NCBI RefSeq assembly: GCF_040214835.1
Contig: NZ_CP157874.1
Coordinates: 4,158,001-4,222,000 of the forward strand
DNA: 64,000 nucleotides
Direction of reading: 5' to 3'
Origin: Pseudomonas asiatica
GTDB lineage: Bacteria > Pseudomonadota > Gammaproteobacteria > Pseudomonadales > Pseudomonadaceae
Of this stretch, positions 25,467 through 34,971 are shown one piece after another. Under the pieces are notes generated by a model. It did no database searches and was not told where the DNA came from. It saw only the letters and a program-made list of their open reading frames with translations. How positions within the stretch are numbered: position 1 is the first letter of the stretch; each line of letters opens with the position of its first letter. A program made the translations under genes and the position numbers.

Positions 25467-26621
25467 TTAAAGTTTCGTTGCGGTACCGAGCATTGCGTAG
25501 TGCTCGTACGACTTCATCTGTCTTGCGATCTGCGAGATCTTGCTGGCGTAATTCGGGTCGGTGGCGTACCCGGCCTTTTGCAACTCTTGCACGAACTGTT
25601 CTGGTTTATCGGCGGCCTTCACCGCATCTTGATAGCGCGAATTGTTCTGCAGCAGGCTGACCAGGTCGTGGAAGCTGTCCTGGTAGGAATCATAGGAACG
25701 GAACGCCGCCGTCTCCTTGACGAACTGGCCATCGCGGAACTCGCTGGTGATCGCCCGCGCCTCGCCGCCTTCCCAGTTGCCGGTTGCCTTGATGCCGAAC
25801 AGGTTGTGGCTGCTGCTGCCATCGGTGTTGCGCATGACCGACTTGCCCCAGCCGGTTTCCAGTGCGGCCTGCGCCACCAGATAGCGCGGGTCGATACCGA
25901 TGCGCCTGGCTGCCTGCTCGGCCATCGGCAGCATGGTGGCGACGAACTCGTCGCTGTCGGCAAAGGCTTTTTTCGGTGCCAGTGGTGGCTGGGCCACGGC
26001 GCGCCCGAGGATGCGCAGGCCGTTGTCCGGCACGGCGAAGGCCTTGGCCACTTGCTGGCCGTCACGGGCCGGCACGGCTGCGGTATTGGTGCTGGCCGCC
26101 GACGGCACGATGCCGGCCATCAGGCGGTCGGTGAGCTTGCTCGGCAGCGCCAGGCGTCGTGAATTGAGCGCGGCGACGTCGTTGCGGGTGGCGGTCGACT
26201 GCACGGCATGCACGGGCTCGGCCACCTTGTTGCCCCACAACGTCGGTGCACTGCCCTCGATACGCGGAAACGGGCTGGTGTTGGCCGGTGTGCCCTTGTT
26301 CTTCGACAGCTGGCGCACCAGTACGTCCTGCAGCCCGATGCCGCCACCTTCGCGGGACATGCTCACGGCCAGCTGCTGGTCGTACATGTCGCGGTACTGC
26401 TTCACCGTTTCGGTGTTCATCGGGTTGTCGTCGGCCAGCACGTCGCTGGCCTTGCGCGAGGCCTTGAGCATTTCGCTGATGAACAGCGACTCGAATTCCT
26501 GGGCCACCTTGCGCACGTTGGCGTCGCTGTCGCGGTCGCCATGCTTGAGCGAGCTCAGGCGGTTGAGGTCGGTGTAGGCGCCGCTGTCGGCGCTGCCGGA
26601 AACCAGGCTTTTGCTGTTCAT
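25467..26621 (-). CDS. flgJ: FlgJ, rod cap and peptidoglycan hydrolase
   Basis: A 384-residue dual-function protein. The N-terminal rod-scaffold domain (~30-115) includes VAQEFESLFISEMLKASRKA. After a Pro/Ala-rich linker, the C-terminal GH73 glucosaminidase domain (~225-380) contains LVAQAALETGWGKSVMRN, with the catalytic Glu in ALETGWGKS, followed by HNLFGIKATGNWEG. It opens a hole in the periplasmic peptidoglycan so that the rod can pass. The length is normal for two-domain FlgJ. The gene begins 11 bp after the flgI stop. Confidence 0.96.
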   Translation of the reverse strand: MNSKSLVSGSADSGAYTDLNRLSSLKHGDRDSDANVRKVAQEFESLFISEMLKASRKASDVLADDNPMNTETVKQYRDMYDQQLAVSMSREGGGIGLQDVLVRQLSKNKGTPANTSPFPRIEGSAPTLWGNKVAEPVHAVQSTATRNDVAALNSRRLALPSKLTDRLMAGIVPSAASTNTAAVPARDGQQVAKAFAVPDNGLRILGRAVAQPPLAPKKAFADSDEFVATMLPMAEQAARRIGIDPRYLVAQAALETGWGKSVMRNTDGSSSHNLFGIKATGNWEGGEARAITSEFRDGQFVKETAAFRSYDSYQDSFHDLVSLLQNNSRYQDAVKAADKPEQFVQELQKAGYATDPNYASKISQIARQMKSYEHYAMLGTATKL

Positions 26622-26632
26622 CCGTGCCGTCC

Positions 26633-27748
26633 TCAGATCACGATCAGGTCGGCCTGCAGGGCGCCGGCCTGTTTCAGGGCTTCGAGGATGGCCATCAGGT
26701 CACTGGGCGCTGCGCCCACCTGGTTCACCGCACGGACGATTTCATCCAGCGTGGTGCCCGGGCCGAACTTGAACATCGGCTTGGCTTCCTGCTCGGCGTT
26801 GACCCGCGAGCGCGGCACCACGGCGGTCTGGCCATTGGAGAACGGCCCCGGCTGGCTGACGATCGGGTCTTCGGTAATGGTCACGGTCAGGCTGCCGTGG
26901 GTCACTGCGGCCGGCGACACCTTGACGTTCTGGCCGATGACGATGGTGCCGGTGCGCGAGTTGATGATGACCTTGGCGACTGCCTGGCCCGGGTCGATCT
27001 CGAGGTTCTCGAGGATCGACAGGTAGTCCACGCGCTGGCTCGGGTCCATCGGCGCAGTGACCCGTACCGAACCGCCGTCCACGGCCTGGGCCACGCCCGG
27101 GCCGAGCAGGTCGTTGACCTTGTCGACGATGCGCTTGGCAGTGGTGAAGTCGGGGCGGTTGAGGTTCAGGGTCAGGCTGTTGCCCTGATTGAAGCCGCTC
27201 GGCACTGCACGCTCGACGGTAGCGCCGCCTGGGATACGACCGGCCGACGGAACGTTGACGGTGATCTTCGAACCGTCACGGCCCTCGGCATCGAAGCCGC
27301 CCACCACCAGGTTACCCTGGGCCACGGCATAGACGTTGCCGTCGATACCCTTGAGCGGGGTCATCAGCAGGCTGCCGCCGCGCAGGCTCTTGGAGTTACC
27401 GATCGAGGACACGGTAATGTCCACCACCTGGCCTGGCTTGGCGAACGCCGGCAGGTCGGCATGCACCGACACTGCCGCAACGTTTTTCAACTGCACGTTG
27501 CCGGAGCCGGCCGGCACCTTGATGCCGAACTGCGACAGCATGTTGTTGAAGGTCTGCAGGGTGAACGGCGTCTGGGTGGTCTGGTCACCCGTGCCATTGA
27601 GCCCCACCACCAGGCCGTAACCGATCAGCTGGTTGGAGCGCACGCCAGAAATGCTGGCGATGTCCTTCAGGCGCTCGGCCTGGGCGCCGAAGGCACAGGA
27701 CAGGAGCAGGGTTGCGGCAATCAGCTGCCTCACGTTGAACATGGTCAT
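26633..27748 (-). CDS. flgI: FlgI, flagellar P-ring protein
   Basis: A 371-residue periplasmic protein that forms the P-ring bushing around the rod in the peptidoglycan. A Sec signal peptide ([18 protein letters not shown]) is cleaved before [20 protein letters not shown], the conserved start of mature FlgI. The rest follows the family to the end. Two starts six bases apart are possible (ATG 27748 or 27742), which does not affect the mature protein. The gene lies 6 bp after flgH, whose L-ring partner it works with. Confidence 0.97.
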   Translation of the reverse strand: MTMFNVRQLIAATLLLSCAFGAQAERLKDIASISGVRSNQLIGYGLVVGLNGTGDQTTQTPFTLQTFNNMLSQFGIKVPAGSGNVQLKNVAAVSVHADLPAFAKPGQVVDITVSSIGNSKSLRGGSLLMTPLKGIDGNVYAVAQGNLVVGGFDAEGRDGSKITVNVPSAGRIPGGATVERAVPSGFNQGNSLTLNLNRPDFTTAKRIVDKVNDLLGPGVAQAVDGGSVRVTAPMDPSQRVDYLSILENLEIDPGQAVAKVIINSRTGTIVIGQNVKVSPAAVTHGSLTVTITEDPIVSQPGPFSNGQTAVVPRSRVNAEQEAKPMFKFGPGTTLDEIVRAVNQVGAAPSDLMAILEALKQAGALQADLIVI

Positions 27749-27754
27749 CCGTAC

Positions 27755-28450
27755 TCAGAAAGGCCAAAGCGGGCTGATGAAGAAGCGGTCCAGCCACCCG
27801 GGCTGGCTGGCATCGGCGAACGAGCCGGTACCGGAATAGGTGATGCGCGCGTCGGCCACGCGAGTGGACGGCACGGTGTTGTCGGTGGCGATGTCGTCGG
27901 CGCGGATCATGCCGGCAATGCGCACCAGCTCTTCGCCGGTGTTCAGGGTCAGCCACTTCTCGCCGCGCACGGCGATGATGCCGTTGGGCAGCACTTCGGC
28001 CACGGTCACGGTGATGGAACCGGTCAGGGTGTTGCCCTGAGTGGCCTTGCTGTCGCCCTTGGTGGCGCGCTCGCCGCTGTAGCCGGCCTCCAGCGACAGG
28101 TCACCACCGCCGAACGGGTTGTTGGTGTTCGGCGTAGTGCCGAACAACGATGTCAGGCCGATGTTGGCGTTGCTGTTTTTCTGGATCTGCGAGCCAGCGT
28201 TCTTGCTGGCCGATGTGCGCTCGTTGAGGGTGATGGTGATGATGTCACCCACCCGGAACGCCTTGCGGTCGCTGTACAGGTTCTGCTCGAAACCGGCCTG
28301 GTAGATCGAACCGTTGTTGGCCGCTGCCGGCAACGGGGTGCGCGGCAGTACCGGCGCGTAGTACGGGTCGTTGGGCTTGGGCGTCGGCGCGACGCAACCT
28401 GCCAGCAACACCGCCCCCCCCAGGGCGAAAACGGACAACAGACGATTCAT
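27755..28450 (-). CDS. flgH: FlgH, flagellar L-ring lipoprotein
   Basis: A 231-residue outer-membrane lipoprotein of the L-ring. The N-terminus is a lipoprotein signal with lipobox LAGC (Cys19 in [12 protein letters not shown]). The conserved FlgH block includes [20 protein letters not shown] and [20 protein letters not shown], and near the end [20 protein letters not shown]. Its length is typical. It sits between flgG and flgI in the single minus-strand operon. Confidence 0.97.
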   Translation of the reverse strand: MNRLLSVFALGGAVLLAGCVAPTPKPNDPYYAPVLPRTPLPAAANNGSIYQAGFEQNLYSDRKAFRVGDIITITLNERTSASKNAGSQIQKNSNANIGLTSLFGTTPNTNNPFGGGDLSLEAGYSGERATKGDSKATQGNTLTGSITVTVAEVLPNGIIAVRGEKWLTLNTGEELVRIAGMIRADDIATDNTVPSTRVADARITYSGTGSFADASQPGWLDRFFISPLWPF

Positions 28451-28500
28451 GACGCTTACCTCACGGGTGCAACGGAGTGACGGGGTTAGAGCTGCCTGCT

Positions 28501-29286
28501 TCAGAGCTGTTGAGTAACGAACGACAGCATCTGGTCAGCGGTGGAAATGACCTTGGAGTTCATCTCGTAGGCACGCTGGGTGGTGATCATGTTCACCAGC
28601 TCTTCCACGGTGCTGACGTTGGAGTTTTCCAGGGTCTGCTGCAGGGTGGTGCCGAAACCGTTCAGGCCCGGGGTGCCGACTTGCGGCGCGCCACTGGCGG
28701 CGGTTTCGAGGAACAGGTTGTCGCCAATCGCCTGCAGGCCGGCCGGGTTGATGAAGTCGGCGGTCTGGATGTTGCCGATCACCTGCGCAGCCGGGTTGCC
28801 GGCGGTGGTGATCGACACGGTGCCGTCCTGGCCGACGGTGAAGGTCTGCGCGTCGTTCGGCACGACGATGGCAGGCTCCAGGGCGAAGCCGTTGGCGGTG
28901 ACGATCTGGCCGTCGGAGTTCAGGTGGAAGGTACCGTCACGGGTATACGAAACGGTGCCGTCCGGCTGCAATACCTGGAAGAAACCACGGCCGTTGACCG
29001 CCATGTCCAGCGGGTTTTCCGTGGTTTGCAGGCTGCCGGTCTGGAAGTTCTTCTGGGTGCCGACGATGCGCACACCAGTACCGACCTGCAGGCCGGAAGG
29101 CAGCTCGCTGTCCTGGGTGGACTGCGCGCCCGGCTGGCGTTTGATCTGGTACAGCAGGTCCTGGAACTCCGCGCGATCACGCTTGAAGCCGGTGGTCGAG
29201 ACGTTGGCCAGGTTGTTGGAGATGACCGTCAGGTTGGTGTCCTGGGCGGACAGGCCGGTTTTAGCGACCCAAAGAGCCGGAAGCAT
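28501..29286 (-). CDS. flgG: FlgG, distal rod protein
   Basis: A 261-residue distal rod subunit. It starts [20 protein letters not shown] and then [20 protein letters not shown], the standard rod/hook N-terminal motif. The C-terminal motif is [20 protein letters not shown], ending [20 protein letters not shown] lies just upstream of the ATG. Length and motifs match FlgG across proteobacteria. It is followed after 50 bp by flgH. Confidence 0.97.
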   Translation of the reverse strand: MLPALWVAKTGLSAQDTNLTVISNNLANVSTTGFKRDRAEFQDLLYQIKRQPGAQSTQDSELPSGLQVGTGVRIVGTQKNFQTGSLQTTENPLDMAVNGRGFFQVLQPDGTVSYTRDGTFHLNSDGQIVTANGFALEPAIVVPNDAQTFTVGQDGTVSITTAGNPAAQVIGNIQTADFINPAGLQAIGDNLFLETAASGAPQVGTPGLNGFGTTLQQTLENSNVSTVEELVNMITTQRAYEMNSKVISTADQMLSFVTQQL

Positions 29287-29333
29287 GTAAGTTCTCCTCG
29301 TGCGCCTGTTTTACGGCACCCGTTCAAAAGTGA

Positions 29334-30074
29334 TTAGCCGATTTGCAAAACACGCGCCATGGCTTCGTCGCCTTCCTTGGCCGCGTTCATCATCTTGACG
29401 TGCAGTTCGAATTGACGGGACAGCGCCAGCACCGAGGTCATTTCTTCCACGGCGTTGACATTGCTGCCTTCCAGGAAGCCCGACACCACCCGCACGTTGA
29501 CGTCGGCGTCCGCCGGTTGGCCGTCGCGGGTATGGATCAGACCATCCAGGCCCTTGGTCAGGCCTTTGGTATCGGGGTTGACCAGCTTGATGCGGTCGAC
29601 TTCGGCCATCACGCGCGGGTCTTCCCCCATGGAGCGGATGCTGATGGTGCCATCGGCGCCGACTTCGACCTTCTGCTCTGGCGGAATCGCAATCGGGCCG
29701 CCATTGCCGATCACCGGCATGCCGTTGCCGGCACGCAGCACACCGAGGGCATCGATGTTCAGGCTACCGGTGCGCACGTAGGCTTCACTGCCATCGGGTG
29801 CCTGCACGGCGATGAAGCCCTTGCCGGTCACCGTCACATCCAGATCGCGGCCGGTTTCCACCATCGGACCTTCGCTGAAGTCGGTGGCCGGGCGCTCGGT
29901 CATGGCAAAGGCGCGCGACGGAAAGCTGTCACCGAACACCGGCATCGAGCGAGCCTGCTCCAGGTCTCGCTGAAAACCGTTGGTGGAAATGTTCGCCAGG
30001 TTGTTGGCGTGCGCCTTCTGCGCCAGCGCATTCTGGCTGGCACCGGTCATGGCCACGTAAAGCATCTTGTCCAC
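29334..30074 (-). CDS. flgF: FlgF, proximal rod protein
   Basis: About 246 residues, with the rod motif NALAQKAHANNLANISTNGF and the C-terminal motif GSNVNAVEEMTSVLALSRQF. I placed the start at GTG 30074 because a perfect GGAGG sits 6 nt before it. The ATG at 30080 in the same frame touches that GGAGG directly and is less likely to be used. It is the first gene of the flgFGHIJKL transcript, with a sigma54-type promoter at 30134-30149 giving a leader of roughly 50 nt. Confidence 0.95.
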   Translation of the reverse strand: MDKMLYVAMTGASQNALAQKAHANNLANISTNGFQRDLEQARSMPVFGDSFPSRAFAMTERPATDFSEGPMVETGRDLDVTVTGKGFIAVQAPDGSEAYVRTGSLNIDALGVLRAGNGMPVIGNGGPIAIPPEQKVEVGADGTISIRSMGEDPRVMAEVDRIKLVNPDTKGLTKGLDGLIHTRDGQPADADVNVRVVSGFLEGSNVNAVEEMTSVLALSRQFELHVKMMNAAKEGDEAMARVLQIG

Positions 30075-30133
30075 AGTCATCCTCCATTGCACTGGCGGTC
30101 GTTTGCCGCTCGCCGTTGCTATGCGAGCTAGAA

Positions 30134-30149
30134 AGCAAGTTCCGAACCA
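30134..30149 (-). promoter_or_regulatory. sigma54-type promoter of flgFGHIJKL
   Basis: On the minus strand TGGTTCGGAACTTGCT shows the GG and GC elements with correct spacing. The predicted start near 30123 is about 49 nt before the flgF GTG. Confidence 0.75.
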
Positions 30150-30165
30150 ACTTTGCGAAATCATG

Positions 30166-30190
30166 AAAAAGCCCGTGGATACGGGCTTTT
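30166..30190 (-). terminator. Terminator between flgE/small gene and flgF units
   Basis: AAAAGCCCGT / ACGGGCTTTT stem with a GGAT loop; on the minus strand a T run follows. It separates the flgBCDE side from the flgF promoter. Confidence 0.85.
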
Positions 30191-30293
30191 GGAGGCCTTG
30201 CTCAAGTCGCGAACGCCGGTTATCCGGCGCCGGGTTGCCGATGGCGGCAAACTTGTACCGGCCTCTGCGGGAGCAACTGTCTTGGCGCGATCC

Positions 30294-30416
30294 CTGTAGG
30301 AGCGGCCTTGTGTCGCGAAAGGGCTGCAAAGCAGCCCCAGCAATCTATGATGCGGCGAAGCTGAAATCCCGGGGGCGCTTCGCACCCCTTTCGCGACACA
30401 AGGCCGCTCCTACAGG
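30294..30416. repeat. Inverted REP pair of a second type (GTAGGAGCGGCC...)
   Basis: CCTGTAGGAGCGGCCTTGTGTCGCGAAAGGG at 30294-30324 is repeated inverted at 30387-30416, with a GGGCTGCAAAGCAGCCCC hairpin inside. It is a different REP class from the CCTCTTCGCGGG type and the same class as the repeats at 53590-54200. Confidence 0.85.
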
Positions 30417-30502
30417 TACAGCGCCAACCTCGAGAGCAACACTCCCACTGAGCGGCCTTGCCAAATAAATCGGTCATGAACAAAGGGCCGGTACCGGCTT
30501 CA

Positions 30503-30688
30503 TCAAGGCTCGCGGCAACCACCATTGCTGTAGGGGCCGGCGAACTTCTTCCAGCCATCCCCCGGCGGCCATTGCGAGCAGACCAGGCGCCCATCCACCT
30601 GGCTTTCCCAGCGCCACCAGGGCGCGGTACCGGCCTGGGCCTGGTACAGGCAGAAAGCAGCGACCAATGTGACAACCAGCCTTTTCAT
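30503..30688 (-). CDS. Small secreted protein of unknown function
   Basis: 61 residues starting at the ATG at 30688 with GGAGGGGG immediately upstream. A Sec signal peptide (MKRLVVTLVAAFCLYQAQA) would release a ~42-residue Trp-rich peptide with two cysteines (in LVCSQWPPGDGWKKF and NGGCREP), which could form a disulfide. It follows flgE by 72 bp on the same strand with no terminator between them, so it may be transcribed with flgBCDE. I do not recognise its family. The good ribosome site, signal peptide and place inside the flagellar locus argue that it is real. Confidence 0.65.
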   Translation of the reverse strand: MKRLVVTLVAAFCLYQAQAGTAPWWRWESQVDGRLVCSQWPPGDGWKKFAGPYSNGGCREP

Positions 30689-30760
30689 GCCCCCTCCGGC
30701 AAAGACGACGAACCCCTTCATGACAAAGGGGTTCGCCCACACACACTCAGCCAGCGACCA

Positions 30761-32116
30761 TCAGGCCATCTGTATGACAGTCTGCATGATGGTGCTTTCA
30801 GTGGAGATGGTCTTGGCGTTTGCCTGGTAGTTGCTCTGCGCCTTGATCAGCTCTACCAGCTCCTGCGTCAGGTTCACGTTCGAGCCTTCCAGCGCGTTGG
30901 ACTCGACGCTGCCCAGGGTACCTGTCTTCGGCGCATCGATGCCCGGGATGCCGGACGTGTAGGTTTCGGTCCAGCGGGTACCACCAATCTGCTGCAAGCC
31001 CTGCTCGTTGGCGAAGCTGGCCAGGGCCACCTGGCCAATGGCGCGGGATTGCTGGTTGCTGAAGCTGGCGAACAGCACACCCGTCGAGTCGATGCTCAGG
31101 CTCGACAGGATACCGGTCGCGTAGCCGTCCTGAGACTGCGACATGCGCGCGGTCTCGGTGTTGTAGGAGGTGGTGCTGTTCATCGCCAGGCGCATGCCAT
31201 CGGCATTGCCCACCGCGCCGTTGGAGATCCAGTTACCCGCAGAATCTTCCACCGCCGGCACCCAGCCAGTCATGGTGAAGGTGTTGTTGGTCACGGTGAA
31301 CGACGAGCCCGCCGGGTGGCCGGTATTGTCCGCAGTCATGCTCTTGACCGAGCCATCGCTGTTGAAGCTGATGGTGCCAGTCAGCGGCACGGTGGAGGAT
31401 GGGGAAAACGGGTTGCGCCCATCGACCAGGGTGTACATGGTCCACTCATTGGTGCCAGTCTTGCGATAGAACTGCTCCATGGTGTGCTCGTTACCCTGGC
31501 TGTCGTACACCTTGGTCGGGAAAGACTTGGTGTAAGTCGTCTGATCGGAAGGATCGAACGGCAGGTTCGGCACCATCACGCCAGTGCCATCATCCACTTC
31601 CAACGGGATGTCGGCGGCCGAGGAATTCAGGTTGATACCCTGGTCGATCAGCGATGTTGCCTTTGGCTGCAGCGACGACGTATCGATCTGCAGATCGGTG
31701 AGCACGCCCTTCTGGATCTTGCCAGTCGAGTCGGCGGCATAGCCCTGCAGGCGCAAGCCGTCCGAGGTAACCACGAAGTTGTCCTTGCTGGCCTGGAAAG
31801 CACCCGCACGGGTGTACACGCGCGAGCCGTTATCGGACAGCACGAAGAAGCCCTGCCCCTGAATCCCCATGTCCAGCACGTTGCCGGTGGTGTTGACGTC
31901 ACCCTGGGTGAACTGCTGGGAAACCGCTGCCAGGCGCACACCGTTACCCACCTGGTTCTTGCCCACGCCCAGGCGGTTGGAACCTGCATAGACATCGGCG
32001 AACTCGGCACGCGACGACTTGAAGCCGTTGGTGTTGACGTTGGCGATGTTGTTGCCGGTGACATCCAGCTGCTTGTTTGCTGCGTACAGACCGCTAAGGC
32101 CGATATTGAAAGACAT
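30761..32116 (-). CDS. flgE: FlgE, flagellar hook protein
   Basis: The 451-residue hook subunit. N-terminal motif MSFNIGLSGLYAANKQLDVT followed by GNNIANVNTNGFKSSRAEFA; C-terminal motif NVNLTQELVELIKAQSNYQA and STESTIMQTVIQMA. The centre carries the D1/D2 exposed domains. A good AAGGAG site precedes the ATG at 32116. It follows flgD by 31 bp and is the last structural gene of the flgBCDE group. Confidence 0.97.
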   Translation of the reverse strand: MSFNIGLSGLYAANKQLDVTGNNIANVNTNGFKSSRAEFADVYAGSNRLGVGKNQVGNGVRLAAVSQQFTQGDVNTTGNVLDMGIQGQGFFVLSDNGSRVYTRAGAFQASKDNFVVTSDGLRLQGYAADSTGKIQKGVLTDLQIDTSSLQPKATSLIDQGINLNSSAADIPLEVDDGTGVMVPNLPFDPSDQTTYTKSFPTKVYDSQGNEHTMEQFYRKTGTNEWTMYTLVDGRNPFSPSSTVPLTGTISFNSDGSVKSMTADNTGHPAGSSFTVTNNTFTMTGWVPAVEDSAGNWISNGAVGNADGMRLAMNSTTSYNTETARMSQSQDGYATGILSSLSIDSTGVLFASFSNQQSRAIGQVALASFANEQGLQQIGGTRWTETYTSGIPGIDAPKTGTLGSVESNALEGSNVNLTQELVELIKAQSNYQANAKTISTESTIMQTVIQMA

Positions 32117-32147
32117 GAATTCGCTCCTTTTGCCGCTCTAGCGGGCC

Positions 32148-32852
32148 TTAGATACCGATGGTTTGCACGTCGGAGAGGGACACTTTGCCAACACCGGCGA
32201 GGTTGAGCACCATTTCGCCGGCGGCACTGAAACTGACGCTGGTCACCTTGGCTGGCAACAGCGTATTCATCTGCACCGACTTGCCATCCACTGTAGTGGT
32301 GGCAGTGAAGGTGTAAGTACCAGGGTCGACTTTCTGGCCACTGCTGTTGGTACCGTCCCAGATGAAATCGGCGTAACCGGCTTTCTGCTCGCCCAGCTCG
32401 ATGGTCTTGACGGTATTGCCGTCCTTGTCCTTGATGGTGATCTTCGCTTCGCCGATGGCTTGCGGCACGACGAACTGCGCATTGAAGCTTTCTGCGGTGT
32501 CGACCACGGCCTTGTCGTTCTGCACCACCACCGAACGCCCGACCAGCGACGACGCCTGCAGGGCCTGGGACGAGGCCATGGCGCTGGTGATGGAGTTGAC
32601 CGATTCGTTCAGCGAGGTAATGCCTTCCAGGCTGCTGAACTGCGCCAACTGGGCAACGAACTCACCGTTGTCCTGTGGGTCCAGCGGGTTCTGGTGTTGC
32701 ATCTGGGTGACCAGCAATTGCAGGAACGCGTCCTTGCCGAGCGAGTCGTTGCCGGTCTTGGATGCGGTGTCCGTGGTCTTCTTGGTGCTGGTGCCTACAC
32801 CCGACGCCGCGAGCACGTCGTTGAGGTTCACACCGTTGGTATCGATTGCCAT
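32148..32852 (-). CDS. flgD: FlgD, hook assembly (scaffolding) protein
   Basis: A 234-residue hook cap that directs FlgE assembly and is discarded afterwards. The N-terminal core is recognisable (LGKDAFLQLLVTQMQHQNPL then DNGEFVAQLAQFSSLEGITS). The C-terminal half has the FlgD Ig/Tudor-like region including GYADFIWDGTNSSGQKVDPG. GGAAACC precedes the ATG. It lies 15 bp after flgC and 31 bp before flgE. Confidence 0.96.
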   Translation of the reverse strand: MAIDTNGVNLNDVLAASGVGTSTKKTTDTASKTGNDSLGKDAFLQLLVTQMQHQNPLDPQDNGEFVAQLAQFSSLEGITSLNESVNSITSAMASSQALQASSLVGRSVVVQNDKAVVDTAESFNAQFVVPQAIGEAKITIKDKDGNTVKTIELGEQKAGYADFIWDGTNSSGQKVDPGTYTFTATTTVDGKSVQMNTLLPAKVTSVSFSAAGEMVLNLAGVGKVSLSDVQTIGI

Positions 32853-32867
32853 GGTCTGGTTTCCTTA

Positions 32868-33311
32868 TCACTGACCGAGGGTCAGGACCTTCTGCATCAT
32901 GGCCTTGGCCGTATTCATCAACTCGGCGTTGGTCTGGAACGCGCGGCTGGCGGAGATCATGTCAGCCATCTCCTCGACCACGTTGACGTTCGGGTAGTAG
33001 ACGTAGCCGTCCTTGTTCGCCGCCGGGTGGTTGGGCTCGTAACGGGCCTCCAGGTTGCTCTGGTCCTCGACGATGCCTTTTACCTGCACGCCCTGCCCTG
33101 CCTCGCCCTGGTCTTCGAACAGCGACTGGCTGCCGCCGGCCTGTGCGTCCTGGAAGGTGGTGGCGAACACCGGGTGGCGGGCGCGGTAGGTCTGGTCGAT
33201 GCTCGAGGACACGGTCTCGGCGTTGGCGATGTTGGAAGCAACGGTGTTCAGGCGCGTGTTCTGCGCACTCATGCCGCTACCGGCAATGTTGAAGACACTG
33301 GAAAGGGACAT
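32868..33311 (-). CDS. flgC: FlgC, proximal rod protein
   Basis: 147 residues from the ATG at 33311, preferred because GGGGAG then sits 7 nt upstream; the in-frame ATG at 33317 is only 1 nt from it. The protein shows the rod motif SVFNIAGSGMSAQNTRLNTV and SNIANAETVSSSIDQTYRAR, and ends with a typical C-terminal helix (EMADMISASRAFQTNAELMN). It is next to flgB with which it forms the proximal rod. Confidence 0.96.
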   Translation of the reverse strand: MSLSSVFNIAGSGMSAQNTRLNTVASNIANAETVSSSIDQTYRARHPVFATTFQDAQAGGSQSLFEDQGEAGQGVQVKGIVEDQSNLEARYEPNHPAANKDGYVYYPNVNVVEEMADMISASRAFQTNAELMNTAKAMMQKVLTLGQ

Positions 33312-33313
33312 GG

Positions 33314-33724
33314 TCATTCTCCCCGCAGGGCCGAAACCAGCCCTTTGAATTTACTGTTGAGCAAGGTGAAGCTGGCCTGGAAGCCGACGGCGTTTTCGGT
33401 GTAGTTCGATTGCTCGATCTGCGCGTCCACGGTGTTCTGGTCGATCGACGGCTGCGTTGGTGTGCGGTACTTGAGGGTATCGTCGGCCATGGCCAGGCCC
33501 TCGGCCTCGATATGGCGGCTGTTGGTACGATCGAGGCTGAAACGGCCGCCACTCTGCTGCTTGTCGCTCTCGGCAGCGAGCACCGAGGCGAAGTCCATGT
33601 CGCGCGCCTTGTAGTTGGGCGTGTCGGCGTTGGCGATGTTGTTGGCCAGCACTTCGGCGCGCTGGGCGCGGAAGCCCAGGGCCTTTTCGTGAATACCAAG
33701 CGCCTTGTCGAAGCTGATGCTCAT
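33314..33724 (-). CDS. flgB: FlgB, proximal rod protein
   Basis: 136 residues from the ATG at 33724 (MSISFDKALGIHEKALGFRA), the family start. The motif VLANNIANADTPNYKARDMD is the standard FlgB signature, and the C-terminus is SFTLLNSKFKGLVSALRGE. It opens the flgBCDE transcript, with a near-perfect sigma54 promoter 49-64 bp upstream giving a 38-nt leader. Longer readings up to 34126 run into REP DNA and are not real. Confidence 0.97.
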   Translation of the reverse strand: MSISFDKALGIHEKALGFRAQRAEVLANNIANADTPNYKARDMDFASVLAAESDKQQSGGRFSLDRTNSRHIEAEGLAMADDTLKYRTPTQPSIDQNTVDAQIEQSNYTENAVGFQASFTLLNSKFKGLVSALRGE

Positions 33725-33772
33725 GTCGGGGAAACCTTCGGAGGTTGACCGGAATATCGTTGGGCAAGGTAT

Positions 33773-33788
33773 AGCAAGGGCTGTGCCA
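33773..33788 (-). promoter_or_regulatory. sigma54 promoter of flgBCDE
   Basis: On the minus strand TGGCACAGCCCTTGCT matches TGGCAC-N5-TTGCW exactly. The predicted start is near 33762, 38 nt before the flgB ATG. Confidence 0.9.
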
Positions 33789-33945
33789 ACCAACAGAAAG
33801 CCCGGAAATACGGGCTTGCAGGGCAAGGTGCTGTCAGAGTGATGCCAGAAAAGCGGCAAAGGCCTTCCGCCTTGAGCGGCGAAAGCGGCAATTGCCGGGC
33901 GGCAAAAGCGGCAAAACAAAAAATTGACGTCAGTATTTTTCCTGC

Positions 33946-34051
33946 GCCGGCCTCTTCGCGGGTAAACCCGCTCCCACAGGGTTCTGCACAGCTTTAAAAG
34001 TCGGTGCGGTACCTGTGGGAGCGGGTTTACCCGCGAAGAGGCCAGCACAGG
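33946..34051. repeat. REP pair (BIME), P. putida type
   Basis: Inverted copies at 33946-33981 (CGGCCTCTTCGCGGGTAAAC...) and 34012-34051. They lie between the cheR terminator and the flgB promoter. Confidence 0.9.
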
Positions 34052-34057
34052 CAAACA

Positions 34058-34088
34058 AAAAGGCCGGCAACTTTCGCTGCCGGCCTTT
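34058..34088 (-). terminator. Terminator after cheR
   Basis: AAAGGCCGGCA / TGCCGGCCTTT stem with a short loop, 5 bp after the cheR stop, followed by TTTTTG on the minus strand. Confidence 0.85.
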
Positions 34089-34092
34089 GTGC

Positions 34093-34920
34093 TTACTTCG
34101 CCTGGTAGATGATCCCCGGACTGCACTGCACCATCTGGTAATGGTCCGGCAACCCGTTCAGCGCCTCGGAAGCCCCGAGGAACAGATACCCACCCGGCTT
34201 CAAGGTACTGTGGATACGCAACAGGATGTCCTTCTTCACCTGCGCCGAGAAATAGATCAGCACGTTACGGCAGAACACCACATCGAACTTGCCCAAGCTG
34301 GCATAGCTGTCGAGCAGGTTGAACGAGCGGAACTCGACGCGGCTGCGAATCGCCGGCTTGACCGCCCAGCGCCCCGGCCCCTTGGTGTCGAAGTAGCGCT
34401 GCAGGCGCTCCTGGGACAAGCCACGGGCAATCGCCAGGCTGTCGTACTCGCCGGTCTTGCAGTTGGTCAGCATGGTGCCAGACAGGTCGGTGGCAACGAT
34501 CTGCGCGCCCATCTTCAACTGGCCGAGGTTGCTACGCTCGAATTCGTCGATGGCCATCGAGATGGAATACGGCTCCTGCCCCGACGAACAGGCCGCCGAC
34601 CACATGCGCAGGCGCTGGCCGGGGTTGTTGCGGATGAACTCGGGGATGACCTTGTTCTTCAGCACCTCGAACGGGTAGGTATCGCGAAACCACAGGGTCT
34701 CGTTGGTGGTCATGGCATCGACCACCTGCTCGCGCAAGCCGCCACGCGGCTGGGCCTGGATGCGCTGCACCAGCTCGCCCAGGCTCTTGATGCCCTGTTG
34801 CTCCATCAGCTTGTTGAGACGGCTGGAGACCAGGTACTGCTTATTCTCGCCCAGCAGGATGCCACAGGCTTTCTCCAGGAAGACCCGGAACTGTTCGAAA
34901 TCCAAATTACCCGTAGACAC
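34093..34920 (-). CDS. cheR: CheR, chemoreceptor glutamate methyltransferase
   Basis: A 275-residue methyltransferase that adds methyl groups to chemoreceptors for adaptation. The N-terminal helical domain (1-~75) is followed by the SAM domain with LRMWSAACSSGQEPYSISM (~105-123) and FDVVFCRNVLIYFS (~208-221). There is no C-terminal pentapeptide-binding or TPR extension. A GTG start at 34920 is supported by GAGGCGG upstream. It follows cheV by 51 bp. In KT2440 the copy at this site (CheR2) is, as I recall, the one serving chemotaxis. Confidence 0.95.
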   Translation of the reverse strand: MSTGNLDFEQFRVFLEKACGILLGENKQYLVSSRLNKLMEQQGIKSLGELVQRIQAQPRGGLREQVVDAMTTNETLWFRDTYPFEVLKNKVIPEFIRNNPGQRLRMWSAACSSGQEPYSISMAIDEFERSNLGQLKMGAQIVATDLSGTMLTNCKTGEYDSLAIARGLSQERLQRYFDTKGPGRWAVKPAIRSRVEFRSFNLLDSYASLGKFDVVFCRNVLIYFSAQVKKDILLRIHSTLKPGGYLFLGASEALNGLPDHYQMVQCSPGIIYQAK

Positions 34921-34971
34921 TACTGCCGCCTCTTTTAAATCACTGGTGCCGGGGGCCTGCCCCCGGCTGCT

